Below are positions 17,037 through 26,393 of a DNA stretch of 64,000 nucleotides, one piece after another. Source of the stretch: Paenirhizobium naphthalenivorans. Its GTDB lineage: Bacteria > Pseudomonadota > Alphaproteobacteria > Rhizobiales > Rhizobiaceae. A model generated the notes under the pieces. That model searched no databases. It was given only the letters and a program-made list of their open reading frames with translations, and was not told where the DNA came from. The position numbers and the translations under genes are program-made. How positions within the stretch are numbered: the stretch's first letter is position 1; each line of letters begins with the position of its first letter. The stretch is from the NCBI RefSeq assembly GCF_007992095.1, contig NZ_BJZP01000002.1:62001-126000 (forward strand), given 5' to 3'.

Positions 17037-18245
17037 TCAGACGCGTTCGATGATGGTGGCGGTGCCCATGCCGGCGCCGATGCACAGCGTGACGAGGGCG
17101 GTGTTGAGATCGCGGCGTTCCAGCTCGTCGAGCACGGTGCCGAGGATCATGGCGCCGGTGGCACCGAGCGGATGACCCATGGCAATCGCGCCGCCGGCGA
17201 CGTTCATGATGTCGTGGCTGACGTTGAAATGCTGCATGAAGCGCAGGACGACGGCGGCAAACGCCTCGTTCAGCTCGAACAGGTCGATGTCGGAGATCTT
17301 CATGCCGGAACGCTTCAGCAGCTTTTCCGTGACGTCGACCGGGCCGGTCAGCATCAGCGCCGGATCGGAGCCGATGTTGGTGAAGGCACGGATGCGGGCG
17401 CGCGGCTTGATGCCCATGCTCTCGCCGCCGGCCTTGGAGCCGACCAGCACAGCGGCGGCGCCATCGACGATGCCCGAGGAATTGCCGGCGTGGTGAACGT
17501 AACGGATCTTCTCGATTTCCGGATGGGCCTGGATGCCGACGGCCTCGAAGCCGCCCATTTCACCCGGCATCTGGAACGACGGGTTGAGGCCTGCCAGCGA
17601 CTGCATGTCGGTGCCGGGGCGCATGTGCTCGTCGCGATCGAGGATGGTCAGGCCGTTCTGGTCCTTCACCGGAATGACCGACTTGGCGAAATGGCCCTTT
17701 TCCCAGGAGGCGGCGGAGCGCTTCTGGCTCTCGACGGCATAGGCGTCGACGTCGTCACGGGTGAAGCCGTATTTGGTGGCGATCAGGTCGGCCGACACAC
17801 CCTGCGGCATGAAATAGGACGGGAAGTTGACCGAGGGATCCATGTACCAGGCACCGCCGGACATGCCCATGCCGATGCGCGACATGCACTCCACCCCGCC
17901 CGCGACGACGATGTCATCGGAGCCGGCCATGACCTTGCCGGCGGCGAAGTTGATGGCGTCGAGGCCGGAGGCGCAGAAGCGCGAGATCTGGATGCCAGGC
18001 GCGGAGAAGGCATAGCCAGCCTCGAAGGCGGCGGCCTTGGGGATGACGGCGCCGGCTTCCATGACCGGGTCGACGCAGCCGAAGATGATGTCGTCGACGG
18101 TGGAGGTGTCGAGGCCGTTGCGGTCACGCAGCGCTTCGAGCACCTTGGCGGCCAGGCGGGGCGTTGGCACCTCGTGCAGCGATCCGTCCTTCTTGCCACG
18201 GCCGCGCGGAGTGCGCACGTGGTCGTAGATGAATACGTCGGTCAT
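17037..18245 (-). CDS. fadA: Acetyl-CoA acetyltransferase / 3-ketoacyl-CoA thiolase
   Basis: 402 residues, normal thiolase length. Catalytic motifs: nucleophilic Cys in ISRFCASGLDAIN (about residue 91), NEAFA, GGAIAMGHPLGATGAM (catalytic His), and CIGAGMG near the C-terminus (second Cys). It performs the last, thiolytic step of beta-oxidation and partners fadB immediately downstream. It is preceded by the acyl-CoA dehydrogenase gene with 98 bp between, which include a stable hairpin. Confidence 0.95.
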   Translation of the reverse strand: MTDVFIYDHVRTPRGRGKKDGSLHEVPTPRLAAKVLEALRDRNGLDTSTVDDIIFGCVDPVMEAGAVIPKAAAFEAGYAFSAPGIQISRFCASGLDAINFAAGKVMAGSDDIVVAGGVECMSRIGMGMSGGAWYMDPSVNFPSYFMPQGVSADLIATKYGFTRDDVDAYAVESQKRSAASWEKGHFAKSVIPVKDQNGLTILDRDEHMRPGTDMQSLAGLNPSFQMPGEMGGFEAVGIQAHPEIEKIRYVHHAGNSSGIVDGAAAVLVGSKAGGESMGIKPRARIRAFTNIGSDPALMLTGPVDVTEKLLKRSGMKISDIDLFELNEAFAAVVLRFMQHFNVSHDIMNVAGGAIAMGHPLGATGAMILGTVLDELERRDLNTALVTLCIGAGMGTATIIERV

Positions 18246-18311
18246 TCTCTCTCTCCCTTCTTACGGCTTCAGCCTCACGGTCGCCGCTGGAAAATAAATA
18301 TGGAATATGCG

Positions 18312-18334
18312 CGAGGGGGCTGAACGCCCCCTCG
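18312..18334 (-). other. Intercistronic hairpin between acyl-CoA dehydrogenase and fadA
   Basis: A perfect 9-bp stem, CGAGGGGGC with GCCCCCTCG, and a 5-nt loop. There is no U-tract on the minus strand, so it is more likely an mRNA-stabilising or processing element than a full terminator. Confidence 0.5.
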
Positions 18335-18343
18335 ACTGAAAAA

Positions 18344-20137
18344 TCAGAATGCCTCGGCGGCCATTTCCATCAGGCTGTCGGCGCCAGACTCGATACGCAC
18401 CTTGCGCAGCGCGGTCTCCGGCATGATCTTCTCCATGAAGAAGCGGCCAGTCAGCAGCTTGTTCTTGAAGTAGTCGGCGTCGCCGGTGCCGGCGGCCAGG
18501 TTTTCGTTGGCGGCCTTGGCCATCTTCGCCCACATGTAGCCAAGCACGACGAGGCCGAAGAGGTGCATATAGTCGGTCGAACCGGCGCCGGCATTGTCGG
18601 GCTTGGCCATGGCATTCTGCATGAACCACATGGTCGAGGCCTGGAGGTCGTTCAGCCCCTTCTTCAGCGACTTTGTGAAGAAGGCCAGGTTTTCGTCACC
18701 ACGGTTCTCCTCGCAGAAATCGCCGATTTCCTTGAACATCGCCATGACGGCGCGACCGCCGTTCATGCCGAGCTTGCGGCCGACGAGGTCGAGCGCCTGG
18801 ATGCCGTTGGCACCTTCGTAGATCATCGCGATGCGGGCATCGCGGACATACTGGCTCATGCCATGCTCTTCGATGTAGCCGTGGCCACCGAAGACCTGCT
18901 GGGCCATGACGGCGTGGTCGAAGCCCTTGTCAGTCAGCACACCCTTGAGGATCGGGGTCGCCAGACCCAGCAGATCGTCGGCCGTCTGCTTTTCGGTCGC
19001 ATCACCCGAACGATGGGCGATGTCGGATTTCAGCGCCGTCCATAGCGTGAAGGCGCGGCCGGCTTCGGTGAAGGACTTGATGGTCAAGAGCGCACGACGA
19101 ATGTCCGGGTGGACGATGATCGGATCGGCCTTCTTGTCCGGCGCCTTGACGCCCGACAGCGAGCGGCCCTGGATGCGCTCGCGCGCATAGTTCACGGCGT
19201 TCTGGTAGGCGACTTCGGCGATCGACAGGCCCTGGAGACCGACGCCGAGGCGCGCCTCGTTCATCATGACGAACATGGCGGCAAGGCCCTTGTTTTCGGC
19301 GCCGAGCAAATAGCCTGTCGCCTCGTCATAATTCATCACGCAGGTCGAGTTGCCGTGAATGCCCATCTTGTGCTCGATCGCGCCGCAGGAAACGGTGTTG
19401 CGCGCACCGACCGAACCGTCTTCGTTGACCATGAACTTCGGAACGATGAAGAGCGAAATGCCCTTGGTGCCCTCCGGAGCGCCCTCGATGCGGGCGATCA
19501 CCAGATGAATGATGTTGTCGGTCATGCCGTGTTCGCCGGCCGAGATGAAGATCTTCTGGCCGGAAATCTTGTAGGATCCATCGGCCTGCGGAACGGCCTT
19601 CGTGCGCAGCAGGCCGAGGTCGGTGCCGCAATGGGGTTCGGTCAGGTTCATGGTGCCGGACCAGGTGCCCTCGACCATCTTCGGCAGATAGGTCTGCTTC
19701 TGCGCGTCCGAACCGTGCACCAGAATGGCGGCGATCGCGCCCTGGGTCAGGCCCGGATACATCATCAACGCCATGTTGGCGGACGACATGTATTCGCCGA
19801 CGGCGGCGTGCAGCGTGTAGGGCAGGCCCTGGCCGCCGAACTCCTGTGGTACGGCGAGACCGATCCAGCCGCCCTGGCAATAGGCGTCATAGGCCTCCTT
19901 GAAGCCCTTCGGCACTGTGACGGTCGCATCGTCGTTGCGCTTGCAACCTTCCTGGTCTCCCGACAGGTTGAGCGGGAAGAGCTGTTCCTCGGCCAGCTTG
20001 GCGGCTTCGCCGACGATCGCCTCGATCATGTCCGGGGTCGCATCCTCGAAACCGGGCAAATTATGATAGCGGTCGAGACCGAGCACGTCGTTCAGAATGA
20101 AAAGGGTATCGTTTACCGGGGCCTTGTAGACAGGCAT
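18344..20137 (-). CDS. Acyl-CoA dehydrogenase, long (about 600-residue) FadE/DmdC-like type
   Basis: 597 residues. It has the acyl-CoA dehydrogenase N, middle and C domains: [13 protein letters not shown] and [14 protein letters not shown] in the FAD/substrate region, [11 protein letters not shown] in the helical domain, and [22 protein letters not shown] near residue 440, containing the catalytic-base region and flavin contacts. A C-terminal extension follows, as in the 3-methylmercaptopropionyl-CoA dehydrogenase (DmdC)-like subfamily. It catalyses alpha,beta-dehydrogenation of acyl-CoA. First gene of the operon with fadA and fadB. A near-perfect palindrome (20200-20227) lies 62 bp before the start, probably the operator of the operon. 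The same gene order next to podJ is known in rhizobia. Confidence 0.93.
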   Translation of the reverse strand: MPVYKAPVNDTLFILNDVLGLDRYHNLPGFEDATPDMIEAIVGEAAKLAEEQLFPLNLSGDQEGCKRNDDATVTVPKGFKEAYDAYCQGGWIGLAVPQEFGGQGLPYTLHAAVGEYMSSANMALMMYPGLTQGAIAAILVHGSDAQKQTYLPKMVEGTWSGTMNLTEPHCGTDLGLLRTKAVPQADGSYKISGQKIFISAGEHGMTDNIIHLVIARIEGAPEGTKGISLFIVPKFMVNEDGSVGARNTVSCGAIEHKMGIHGNSTCVMNYDEATGYLLGAENKGLAAMFVMMNEARLGVGLQGLSIAEVAYQNAVNYARERIQGRSLSGVKAPDKKADPIIVHPDIRRALLTIKSFTEAGRAFTLWTALKSDIAHRSGDATEKQTADDLLGLATPILKGVLTDKGFDHAVMAQQVFGGHGYIEEHGMSQYVRDARIAMIYEGANGIQALDLVGRKLGMNGGRAVMAMFKEIGDFCEENRGDENLAFFTKSLKKGLNDLQASTMWFMQNAMAKPDNAGAGSTDYMHLFGLVVLGYMWAKMAKAANENLAAGTGDADYFKNKLLTGRFFMEKIMPETALRKVRIESGADSLMEMAAEAF

Positions 20138-20199
20138 TGATCATCTTCCTCCGAGACTGGATGCCGGACGGGGTCCGGATGGGTTCAGGTATATACAAA

Positions 20200-20227
20200 A
20201 TATTGACGTTTGCGTAAACGTCAATAT
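20200..20227. promoter_or_regulatory. 12-bp inverted-repeat operator upstream of the beta-oxidation operon
   Basis: Perfect arms ATATTGACGTTT (20200-20211) and AAACGTCAATAT (20216-20227) with a 4-nt centre GCGT. The core resembles the TTGACGT-type palindromes recognised by regulators of acyl-CoA and branched-chain amino acid catabolism in Proteobacteria (LiuR/LiuQ/FadP-type; from memory). No such regulator gene is in the window. Confidence 0.75.
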
Positions 20228-20546
20228 CCGCGCGGCCAAGGATTTTTTTATGCGCCGTCATCGAGGACCTCCCTCCCCGACCACATCCACGGCTCGTCCA
20301 GCTTCATGTTATTTCAGAAAACGTTAAAAGTTTTTTCAGTCCGGTTAACGGCTTGTTTACCACGTTTCGTGAATTGTTGCGGTGACAAGGTGATGGTCCG
20401 TATTGCGTCGCGGCGGCGTCCGGTTTTCCCGGCCACGCTCTTGCGCAATCTGCGTTCCGGGCAGGCCCGTCTGGACGGTCGTCACCGAGCCTTACACTAC
20501 CCGCGACATCCGGTCCGGGACGACCAGAATCGAAGCGAGCAAGACC
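20228..20546. other. Region upstream of podJ
   Basis: About 320 bp without a supported gene. It contains a near-consensus CtrA box (TTAA-N7-TTTA, 20345-20359), AT-rich tracts around 20308-20340, and one GANTC site (20527-20531) shortly before the start codon. Frames crossing it show no family motifs. Confidence 0.5.
20345..20359 (+). promoter_or_regulatory. Near-consensus CtrA binding site
   Basis: TTAA, seven bases, then TTTA: seven of eight positions match TTAA-N7-TTAA. It lies about 190 bp upstream of the podJ start, where cell-cycle control would be expected. Confidence 0.45.
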
Positions 20547-23500
20547 ATGAACGGATCGCGATCCACTCCTTCCCGCCCCGGCGGCGCCTCGTCGCTCGAT
20601 GCGCTGAACCGCACGATCGAGGGCCTGGAGGCACGCATCGAAGGCCTCATGGGAACGACGGCGCGGCCGCGCCTGCTGCCGGAAGAGCCCAGACGCGAAG
20701 GAGTGCGTGAGCGCGTCGAGGAGCGCCTTTCACGATCCGAGCGCGATCAGCGCACCGATCCCCTTGCCGAGATTCGCCAACGCCAGCGCCTCCTCGAGGA
20801 AAGCCGCTCGCGGCCTGTGGAGCGGCCGGCCTCGCCGGCGCGCAGCACCAGTCGCCTTGCAGATCGCATTTCCGACCGGATCGCCGAACGCTCCGAGCCC
20901 CACGCCACCGCGCCGCAGCCACGCGCCGCCGCGCCGCAAGCGCCAGCCGCAGCCCAGGCGGAAACGATCACGCGCGAGATCACCCAGGCCCTGCTGGGCC
21001 TTCGCCAGGAACTGAAGCAGGACATTTCCGAGGGCCTGGCACGCGAGATCAGCGGCCTGCGCACCGAGATGCGCGGCATCCGCAGCCTTGCCGAACAGCA
21101 TCGCCCATCGGAGGACTTGCGCGAGGACATCGCCCGTCTCGCCGACAGCATTCACCATCTAGGTGAGGCCAAGGCGCCGGGCGCCGACGGCCTGCGCACC
21201 GAATTCGAGGAACTGCGTTCCCTGATGGACGGCCTGGCGCGCGAAGATTCGGTACGCCACATGGAAAGCCGATGGGAGCAGATCGAAGAGCGGCTGGATA
21301 ACGTCGATCCGGAAGCGCTGCGCGACGAACTCGTGCGGCTCGCCGACAGGCTCGACGATATCAAGGCCCACCTTGGAGAGATGGGCGACAATCGCGCCAT
21401 CCACGCGCTCGAGGACAAGCTGGTCACGCTCGCCGCCGCACTCGAACATATCGGCGCCCATATCGATCCGAACGAGCGGATGATGCAGGAGCAGTTCGCC
21501 GGCATCGACATGCGCCTCGACGAGATCACCCGCGCGATTGCCGCCGGCAGCCGCCTGGCCGCCAGCAGCCCCGACAATACCAGTTTCCAGCGCATCGAGG
21601 ACCGCATCGGCGGCCTGGCCCGGCAGATCGAACTGCTGGCGGAGCAGCCGTATGCGGATGAAGATCCGGGTGAACACCTTGGCGATCGGATCGAATCGCT
21701 TGCCGCGCGCATTGAGGAACTGACCGCCGAACAGGCAGCCGGCCGACTGGAAGAACGACTGGATCATCTCCAGCAACTGCTGGAACGGGCACAAAATCCT
21801 GTGCCGCAGCCGGAACTGACAAGCTATCTTGCCGACATTTCCCGCAAGATCGACGCGCTGGACCAAGGCGCAGTCAACGACCGGCTGGCCGACAGGTTGG
21901 ACGCGCTGGCACGCCGCATCGAGGAGATCGATGTCGCGGAACCCATGCCGGGACGCATCGACGACAGCGTGCTTCGCCATTTTGAAGAACGGCTCAATGC
22001 AGTCGTCGACCGGATCGAGGAGACAAGCGTCGCCCCGGCTGGCGACCATTCCAGTCTGCGCAACCTCGAGGAACAGATTGCACATCTCTCTGCATTGATC
22101 GGCACCCCCAGCGCGGCCCCCGATTCCGGCAATCAGTTCGCCGGCCGCATTTCGGCACTCGAAGATTATATGGCGACCAGCGATGAGTATATCATCGAAG
22201 CAGCGCGCCAGGCGGCCGAGACGGTCATGGAAAGCTATGCTCGACATGCTCCTTCACAGGGTACGAACACCGCGGATGTCGCAGCCTTCTCCGCCCTGTC
22301 GGACCATCTGCGTCATCTCGAGGACTTCAGTCGCAACTCGGAAGAACGCACCCACCGCACCTTCGAGGCCTTGCATGACACGCTGGTGCAGATCGCCGGG
22401 CGGCTTGACCAGCTCGGCGAAAGCGCTCAACCGCCGGCAGCGCCGGAAAATCCCGCTCCAACGCGTCCGATAACGCAGTCGGCCCGCGAGGTCGTCGCAG
22501 AACCAGTTTCGCCGATGGTGGAGCCTCCTCTGTTGAACGAGCACGCCGCCGTGCGCGCGCAGGCCGACACGCTTGCGACCGCCGCGCCGGCGATCGAGAG
22601 CCCCCGCGCAGAGAAGAAGACCGAAAAACCGGGCCTGCTCGCCGGCCTCGGCAAGCGCCTGCTGCCCGGTCAGAAAAAGGACGAACAAGCCGTCAGCGGT
22701 CGCCGCCATATCGACCAGGCTCCCTCCATCGACGCCACCGATGTCCTGCCGCCGGAAGAGGCCAACGAGCTGCTTGAGCCGGGCTCCGGCGCGCCGGACG
22801 TTCGCAAGATCCTGGAGCGCGTCAGGGCGAGCCAAGCCAGCCAGCGTGCCGACACGGGCACATCCTCAAACAACGGCGACCGGTCCGATTATATCGCGGC
22901 CGCACGCCGCGCCGCACAGGCTGCCGCGCTGGAGATGGAGCAGACGCCGAGAACCGTCTCTGCCGGGCCGGTGGACGCAAGCGAGAAGGCCTCCGCCTTC
23001 GCCCGCTATCGCCGTCCAATCTTCATGGCGGTCGGTGCGATCCTGCTTGCCGCCATGGCAATGCCGCTCGTCAACACGCTGAGCCGCGGCGAAAAATCAC
23101 CGGCTGCTATCGAAGCGTCGAAGCCGGCAGAGCGCAGCCTTGCTCCCACTGGCGACCAGGAAGATGCCGCCAACGACGTTACCCTCGCAAGGGCGCCGGA
23201 CCCCACGACGCAGACGGCGGACGCCGATGCGTCAGAGATCAACCGCCAGAACGCCGGCTCTGCGTCGGCACCCGCCGCCGCACTTGTCGAGCGGGCGCCG
23301 CTTGATGCCGGTGATCCGGGGCACCTGGAACCCGCCGGCTCCAACCAGACGACGCAACAGACTGACGGTTTCGCAATCGCGCCGAGTGCGACAGCGAAGA
23401 GTGAGACTCCTGCCGTGGCCGCAGCCGACAGTGAAGCTACCGTCTCGCCGACCGGCCCTGCCGAGATCGTCGTGCCGGCTGAAATTACACCGCCGTCGCT

Positions 23501-24320
23501 GGTGTTGGCCGCCAAGCAGGGTGATCCACTGGCCCTCTTCGAGATTGGTTCGCGCTATACCGATGGTCGCGGCGTGCCGGGCGATTTCGCCGAAGCGGCC
23601 AAGTGGTACAAGCTGGCGGCCGACAAGGGATTTGCCCTCGCCCAGTATCGCCTCGCCAATCTTTATGAAAAAGGCACCGGCGTTCCGCGCGACATCGCGA
23701 CGGCCATGGCGCTTTACATCAAGGCCGCGACTGCCGGCAATGCGAGCGCCATGCACAATCTCGCTGTTCTCTACGCCTCCGGCGGCGACGGTGCGCAGGA
23801 TTACGCCAAGGCGGCTGAATGGTTCGGCAAGGCCGCCGAGCTGGGTGTTTCCGACAGTCAGTTCAACCTCGCCATCCTCTACGCCCGCGGTAACGGCGTG
23901 CCACAGGACCTTGAAGGCTCCTACAAGTGGTTCGCGATCGTCGCCAAGAACGGTGACAAGGACGCGACACAAAAGCGCGACGAAGTGGCGAATGCGATGA
24001 AGCCGGACCAGCTCGAGCGCGCGCGCGCCGAGGTCGACCTGTGGAAGGCGAAGCCCCTCAACGTCGATGCCAATTCGGCCAACGTACCGGACGAATGGGT
24101 CGGCAAAGGACTCAAGACCGCAAGCGTCGACATGAAAAAGGCGATCCGGAACATTCAGGCCATCCTGAACAGGAATGGCTTCGAGGCCGGTACTCCGGAT
24201 GGCGTGATGGGAGCGAAGACTGTCTCGGCGATCAAGGCCTTCCAGACCTCGATCGGTCACGAAGCCACCGGCCAGGTGACGGACGAGCTGGTCAATGAGC
24301 TTCTGGCGCGTAACAAATGA
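20547..24320 (+). CDS. podJ: PodJ-type polar organelle development/localization factor
   Basis: 1257 residues. A long acidic/basic coiled-coil cytoplasmic part (about residues 1-800, many LADRLDDI/RIEE heptad segments) is followed by one transmembrane helix (about 823-843, FMAVGAILLAAMAMPL). The periplasmic part has Sel1-like repeats (about 992-1138; e.g. DFAEAAKWYKLAADKGFALA) and a C-terminal peptidoglycan-binding domain (about 1195-1257). This matches PodJ, which marks the old pole or growth pole in Caulobacter and Agrobacterium. Its position next to the acyl-CoA dehydrogenase-fadA-fadB operon is also as in rhizobia. The ATG at 20547 is the most likely start; the frame is open up to 20403 but without a good ribosome site. 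Confidence 0.85.
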   Translation: MNGSRSTPSRPGGASSLDALNRTIEGLEARIEGLMGTTARPRLLPEEPRREGVRERVEERLSRSERDQRTDPLAEIRQRQRLLEESRSRPVERPASPARSTSRLADRISDRIAERSEPHATAPQPRAAAPQAPAAAQAETITREITQALLGLRQELKQDISEGLAREISGLRTEMRGIRSLAEQHRPSEDLREDIARLADSIHHLGEAKAPGADGLRTEFEELRSLMDGLAREDSVRHMESRWEQIEERLDNVDPEALRDELVRLADRLDDIKAHLGEMGDNRAIHALEDKLVTLAAALEHIGAHIDPNERMMQEQFAGIDMRLDEITRAIAAGSRLAASSPDNTSFQRIEDRIGGLARQIELLAEQPYADEDPGEHLGDRIESLAARIEELTAEQAAGRLEERLDHLQQLLERAQNPVPQPELTSYLADISRKIDALDQGAVNDRLADRLDALARRIEEIDVAEPMPGRIDDSVLRHFEERLNAVVDRIEETSVAPAGDHSSLRNLEEQIAHLSALIGTPSAAPDSGNQFAGRISALEDYMATSDEYIIEAARQAAETVMESYARHAPSQGTNTADVAAFSALSDHLRHLEDFSRNSEERTHRTFEALHDTLVQIAGRLDQLGESAQPPAAPENPAPTRPITQSAREVVAEPVSPMVEPPLLNEHAAVRAQADTLATAAPAIESPRAEKKTEKPGLLAGLGKRLLPGQKKDEQAVSGRRHIDQAPSIDATDVLPPEEANELLEPGSGAPDVRKILERVRASQASQRADTGTSSNNGDRSDYIAAARRAAQAAALEMEQTPRTVSAGPVDASEKASAFARYRRPIFMAVGAILLAAMAMPLVNTLSRGEKSPAAIEASKPAERSLAPTGDQEDAANDVTLARAPDPTTQTADADASEINRQNAGSASAPAAALVERAPLDAGDPGHLEPAGSNQTTQQTDGFAIAPSATAKSETPAVAAADSEATVSPTGPAEIVVPAEITPPSLVLAAKQGDPLALFEIGSRYTDGRGVPGDFAEAAKWYKLAADKGFALAQYRLANLYEKGTGVPRDIATAMALYIKAATAGNASAMHNLAVLYASGGDGAQDYAKAAEWFGKAAELGVSDSQFNLAILYARGNGVPQDLEGSYKWFAIVAKNGDKDATQKRDEVANAMKPDQLERARAEVDLWKAKPLNVDANSANVPDEWVGKGLKTASVDMKKAIRNIQAILNRNGFEAGTPDGVMGAKTVSAIKAFQTSIGHEATGQVTDELVNELLARNK

Positions 24321-24530
24321 CGCCAGACGTCATAAAAATGGAAAAAAGCCAGCGTATGGCAGGCTCCAGAATTGACTCGTCCAGTCTGCGGGCGCAAGAA
24401 AGAGATGACATAGGTCAAGTCCATTCAAGGGCTTGAGCCTGTTTCGCTTTCTGCCGAACACAGGCGGCACCCCCGATTTGACCACCTATTAGAACCCGCT
24501 CCGGCGGGCCGGCGCATTTGAGGTCCGAGC

Positions 24531-25448
24531 GTGACGATCTACCTGCCGATCGCAGAATTGTCGGTGAACATCTTTATCGTTTTAGGGATGGGCGCGGCCG
24601 TCGGTTTTCTATCAGGCATGTTTGGCGTCGGCGGCGGCTTTCTCATCACGCCGCTGCTGATGTTCTACAATATCCCGCCGGTCGTGGCAGTGGCCACCGG
24701 GGCGAACCAGGTGGTCGCCTCCTCAGTTTCCGGCGCAATCACGCACTTCCGCCGCGGCACGCTCGACATCAAGCTGGGTCTCGTCCTTCTCGCCGGCGGT
24801 CTGGCCGGTGCGTCGATCGGTGTCCTGATCTTTTCCTGGCTGAGGCGACAGGGGCAGCTCGACCTGGTGATCTCGCTGCTCTACGTCGTCTTTCTCGGAA
24901 CCGTCGGCGCCCTGATGCTGATGGAAAGCCTGAATGCCATGCGACGCGCGGCGAGGAACGAGCCCGCGAACCTCAAACGACCGGGGCAGCACAACTGGGT
25001 GCATCGCCTGCCGTTCAAGATGCGGTTCAAGAAATCGAAGATCTATCTCAGCGTCCTGCCGATAATCGCGCTCGGGTTCGCCATCGGCATCCTGACATCG
25101 GTGATGGGCGTGGGCGGCGGCTTCATCATGGTGCCGGCGATGATCTACCTGCTGCGCATCCCGACCAACGTCGTCGTCGGTACCTCGCTGTTCCAGATCA
25201 TCTTTACAACCGCCTACACAACCATCGTCCAGGCCGCGACCAACTATTCGGTCGACATCGTGCTGGCCTTCATCCTGATGCTGGCCGGTGTTATCGGCGC
25301 ACAATATGGCGTTCGGGTCGGCCAAAAGCTGCGCGGTGAGCAATTGCGGGCTCTGCTCGGCCTTCTGGTTCTGGCCGTTGGTCTCAGACTGGCGGTCGAG
25401 CTGGTGATCACGCCAGACGACCTCTTCTCGATCGCGATCGGAGGCTGA
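24531..25448 (+). CDS. TauE/SafE family anion exporter/permease
   Basis: 305 residues with about eight hydrophobic segments. It starts with GTG, with GAGG 8 nt upstream. The family hallmark is the repeated Gly-rich motif: GMFGVGGGFLITPLLMF near residue 30 and VMGVGGGFIMVPAMIYLLRIP near residue 190. The TauE/SafE (DUF81) family transports sulfite, sulfoacetate or related organosulfur anions; the substrate here is unproven. The stop overlaps the start of the following TIGR02186 gene by one base, so the two are co-translated. Confidence 0.87.
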   Translation: MTIYLPIAELSVNIFIVLGMGAAVGFLSGMFGVGGGFLITPLLMFYNIPPVVAVATGANQVVASSVSGAITHFRRGTLDIKLGLVLLAGGLAGASIGVLIFSWLRRQGQLDLVISLLYVVFLGTVGALMLMESLNAMRRAARNEPANLKRPGQHNWVHRLPFKMRFKKSKIYLSVLPIIALGFAIGILTSVMGVGGGFIMVPAMIYLLRIPTNVVVGTSLFQIIFTTAYTTIVQAATNYSVDIVLAFILMLAGVIGAQYGVRVGQKLRGEQLRALLGLLVLAVGLRLAVELVITPDDLFSIAIGG

Positions 25449-26254
25449 TGATGCGCGGCCTCCTCTATGCCAGCTCGATGGTGACGGCGCTTCTCCTGGC
25501 CGGCCTTGCACAGGCACAGGTGCCTCTGGCGAACGACATGACCGGCAAGGAGGGGCTGGAAATCGGCACCTCGACCAGTGAAATCGCCATCACCTCTGAT
25601 TTTCGCGGCGCCGACCTCACCATCTTCGGATCCGTCACCAACAGCGACGCGCTACTGCTCGCCATCGGCCAATACGACGTGGTGGTGGCGCTGGAAGGTC
25701 CGCGCGACGATACCACGGTACGCCGCAAGGACCGTTTGTTCGGCATCTGGGTCAACCGCACCTCGATGACCTTCGAGAGCATGCCGACCTCCTATTCGCT
25801 GGCGAGCACGCGGGTGCTTTCACAGATCGCCAAGCCGCAAACGCTGACCGAACTCGGCATCGGCGTCGACCACCTGGCGCTGACCCCGACCGGGTACCTG
25901 AGCAATGCCGCCAATCTGAAGGATTTCCGCGAGGCATTCCGGCGTCTGAAGCAGACCGGCGGCCTTTACCAGGGCGAGGATGCCGGCGTGCGGTTCGTCA
26001 GTCCCAGCCTGTTCAAGGCAACGCTCAGGCTTCCCGCCAACATTCCCGACGGGGTGCATGTCGTGCATGCCTACCTGTTCAAGACCGGCGATTTCATCGC
26101 CGAGCAGAAGCTGCCACTCAGAGTGATCAAGACCGGGCTTGAGGACTCGATCTCCAGGGCCGCCCACGAGAGCCCGCTGACCTACGGCCTGTTTGCGGTC
26201 CTGCTGGCACTAATCACCGGCTGGGTCGCGAGCCTGATGTTCCGGCGGGATTGA
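25448..26254 (+). CDS. TIGR02186-family membrane protein, partner of the TauE/SafE permease
   Basis: 268 residues. A signal peptide (MVTALLLAGLAQAQ) is followed by a mainly beta periplasmic region and one C-terminal transmembrane helix (about residues 243-262). The motif set (ANDMTGKEGLEIGTSTSEIAI near the N-terminus, YDVVVALEGP, KDRLFGIWVN) matches the alphaproteobacterial family TIGR02186, whose genes usually follow a TauE/SafE gene. Its role is unknown; it may be a periplasmic subunit of the exporter. The tandem ATGATG start overlaps the upstream stop codon. Confidence 0.8.
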   Translation: MMRGLLYASSMVTALLLAGLAQAQVPLANDMTGKEGLEIGTSTSEIAITSDFRGADLTIFGSVTNSDALLLAIGQYDVVVALEGPRDDTTVRRKDRLFGIWVNRTSMTFESMPTSYSLASTRVLSQIAKPQTLTELGIGVDHLALTPTGYLSNAANLKDFREAFRRLKQTGGLYQGEDAGVRFVSPSLFKATLRLPANIPDGVHVVHAYLFKTGDFIAEQKLPLRVIKTGLEDSISRAAHESPLTYGLFAVLLALITGWVASLMFRRD

Positions 26255-26313
26255 CCCGGACAATCTCCAAACAGCTCGGGGGGGACGGCGACCAGCGCGG
26301 CATGTGGGCGAAA

Positions 26314-26341
26314 TGTCACGCGTCTGTCACGCACCCGTCAT
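26314..26341 (+). promoter_or_regulatory. Tandem Pho boxes before alkaline phosphatase
   Basis: Three TGTCAC-like hexamers at exact 11-bp spacing: TGTCAC (26314), TGTCAC (26325) and CGTCAT (26336). This is the arrangement bound by PhoB dimers. The gene start is about 50 bp downstream. Confidence 0.75.
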
Positions 26342-26393
26342 GCGGCGGGTCTAGAGGGTGAGCGCATTCCATTTACCCTTTTGGAGACAGTCC

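Noticed and set aside
14902-17175. Long plus-strand open frame (757 codons) opposite fadB, and similar ones at 17019-18323, 32890-35133 and 5117-6661
   Set aside because: They are shadows of real minus-strand genes in GC-rich codon frames, with no family motifs and no ribosome sites.
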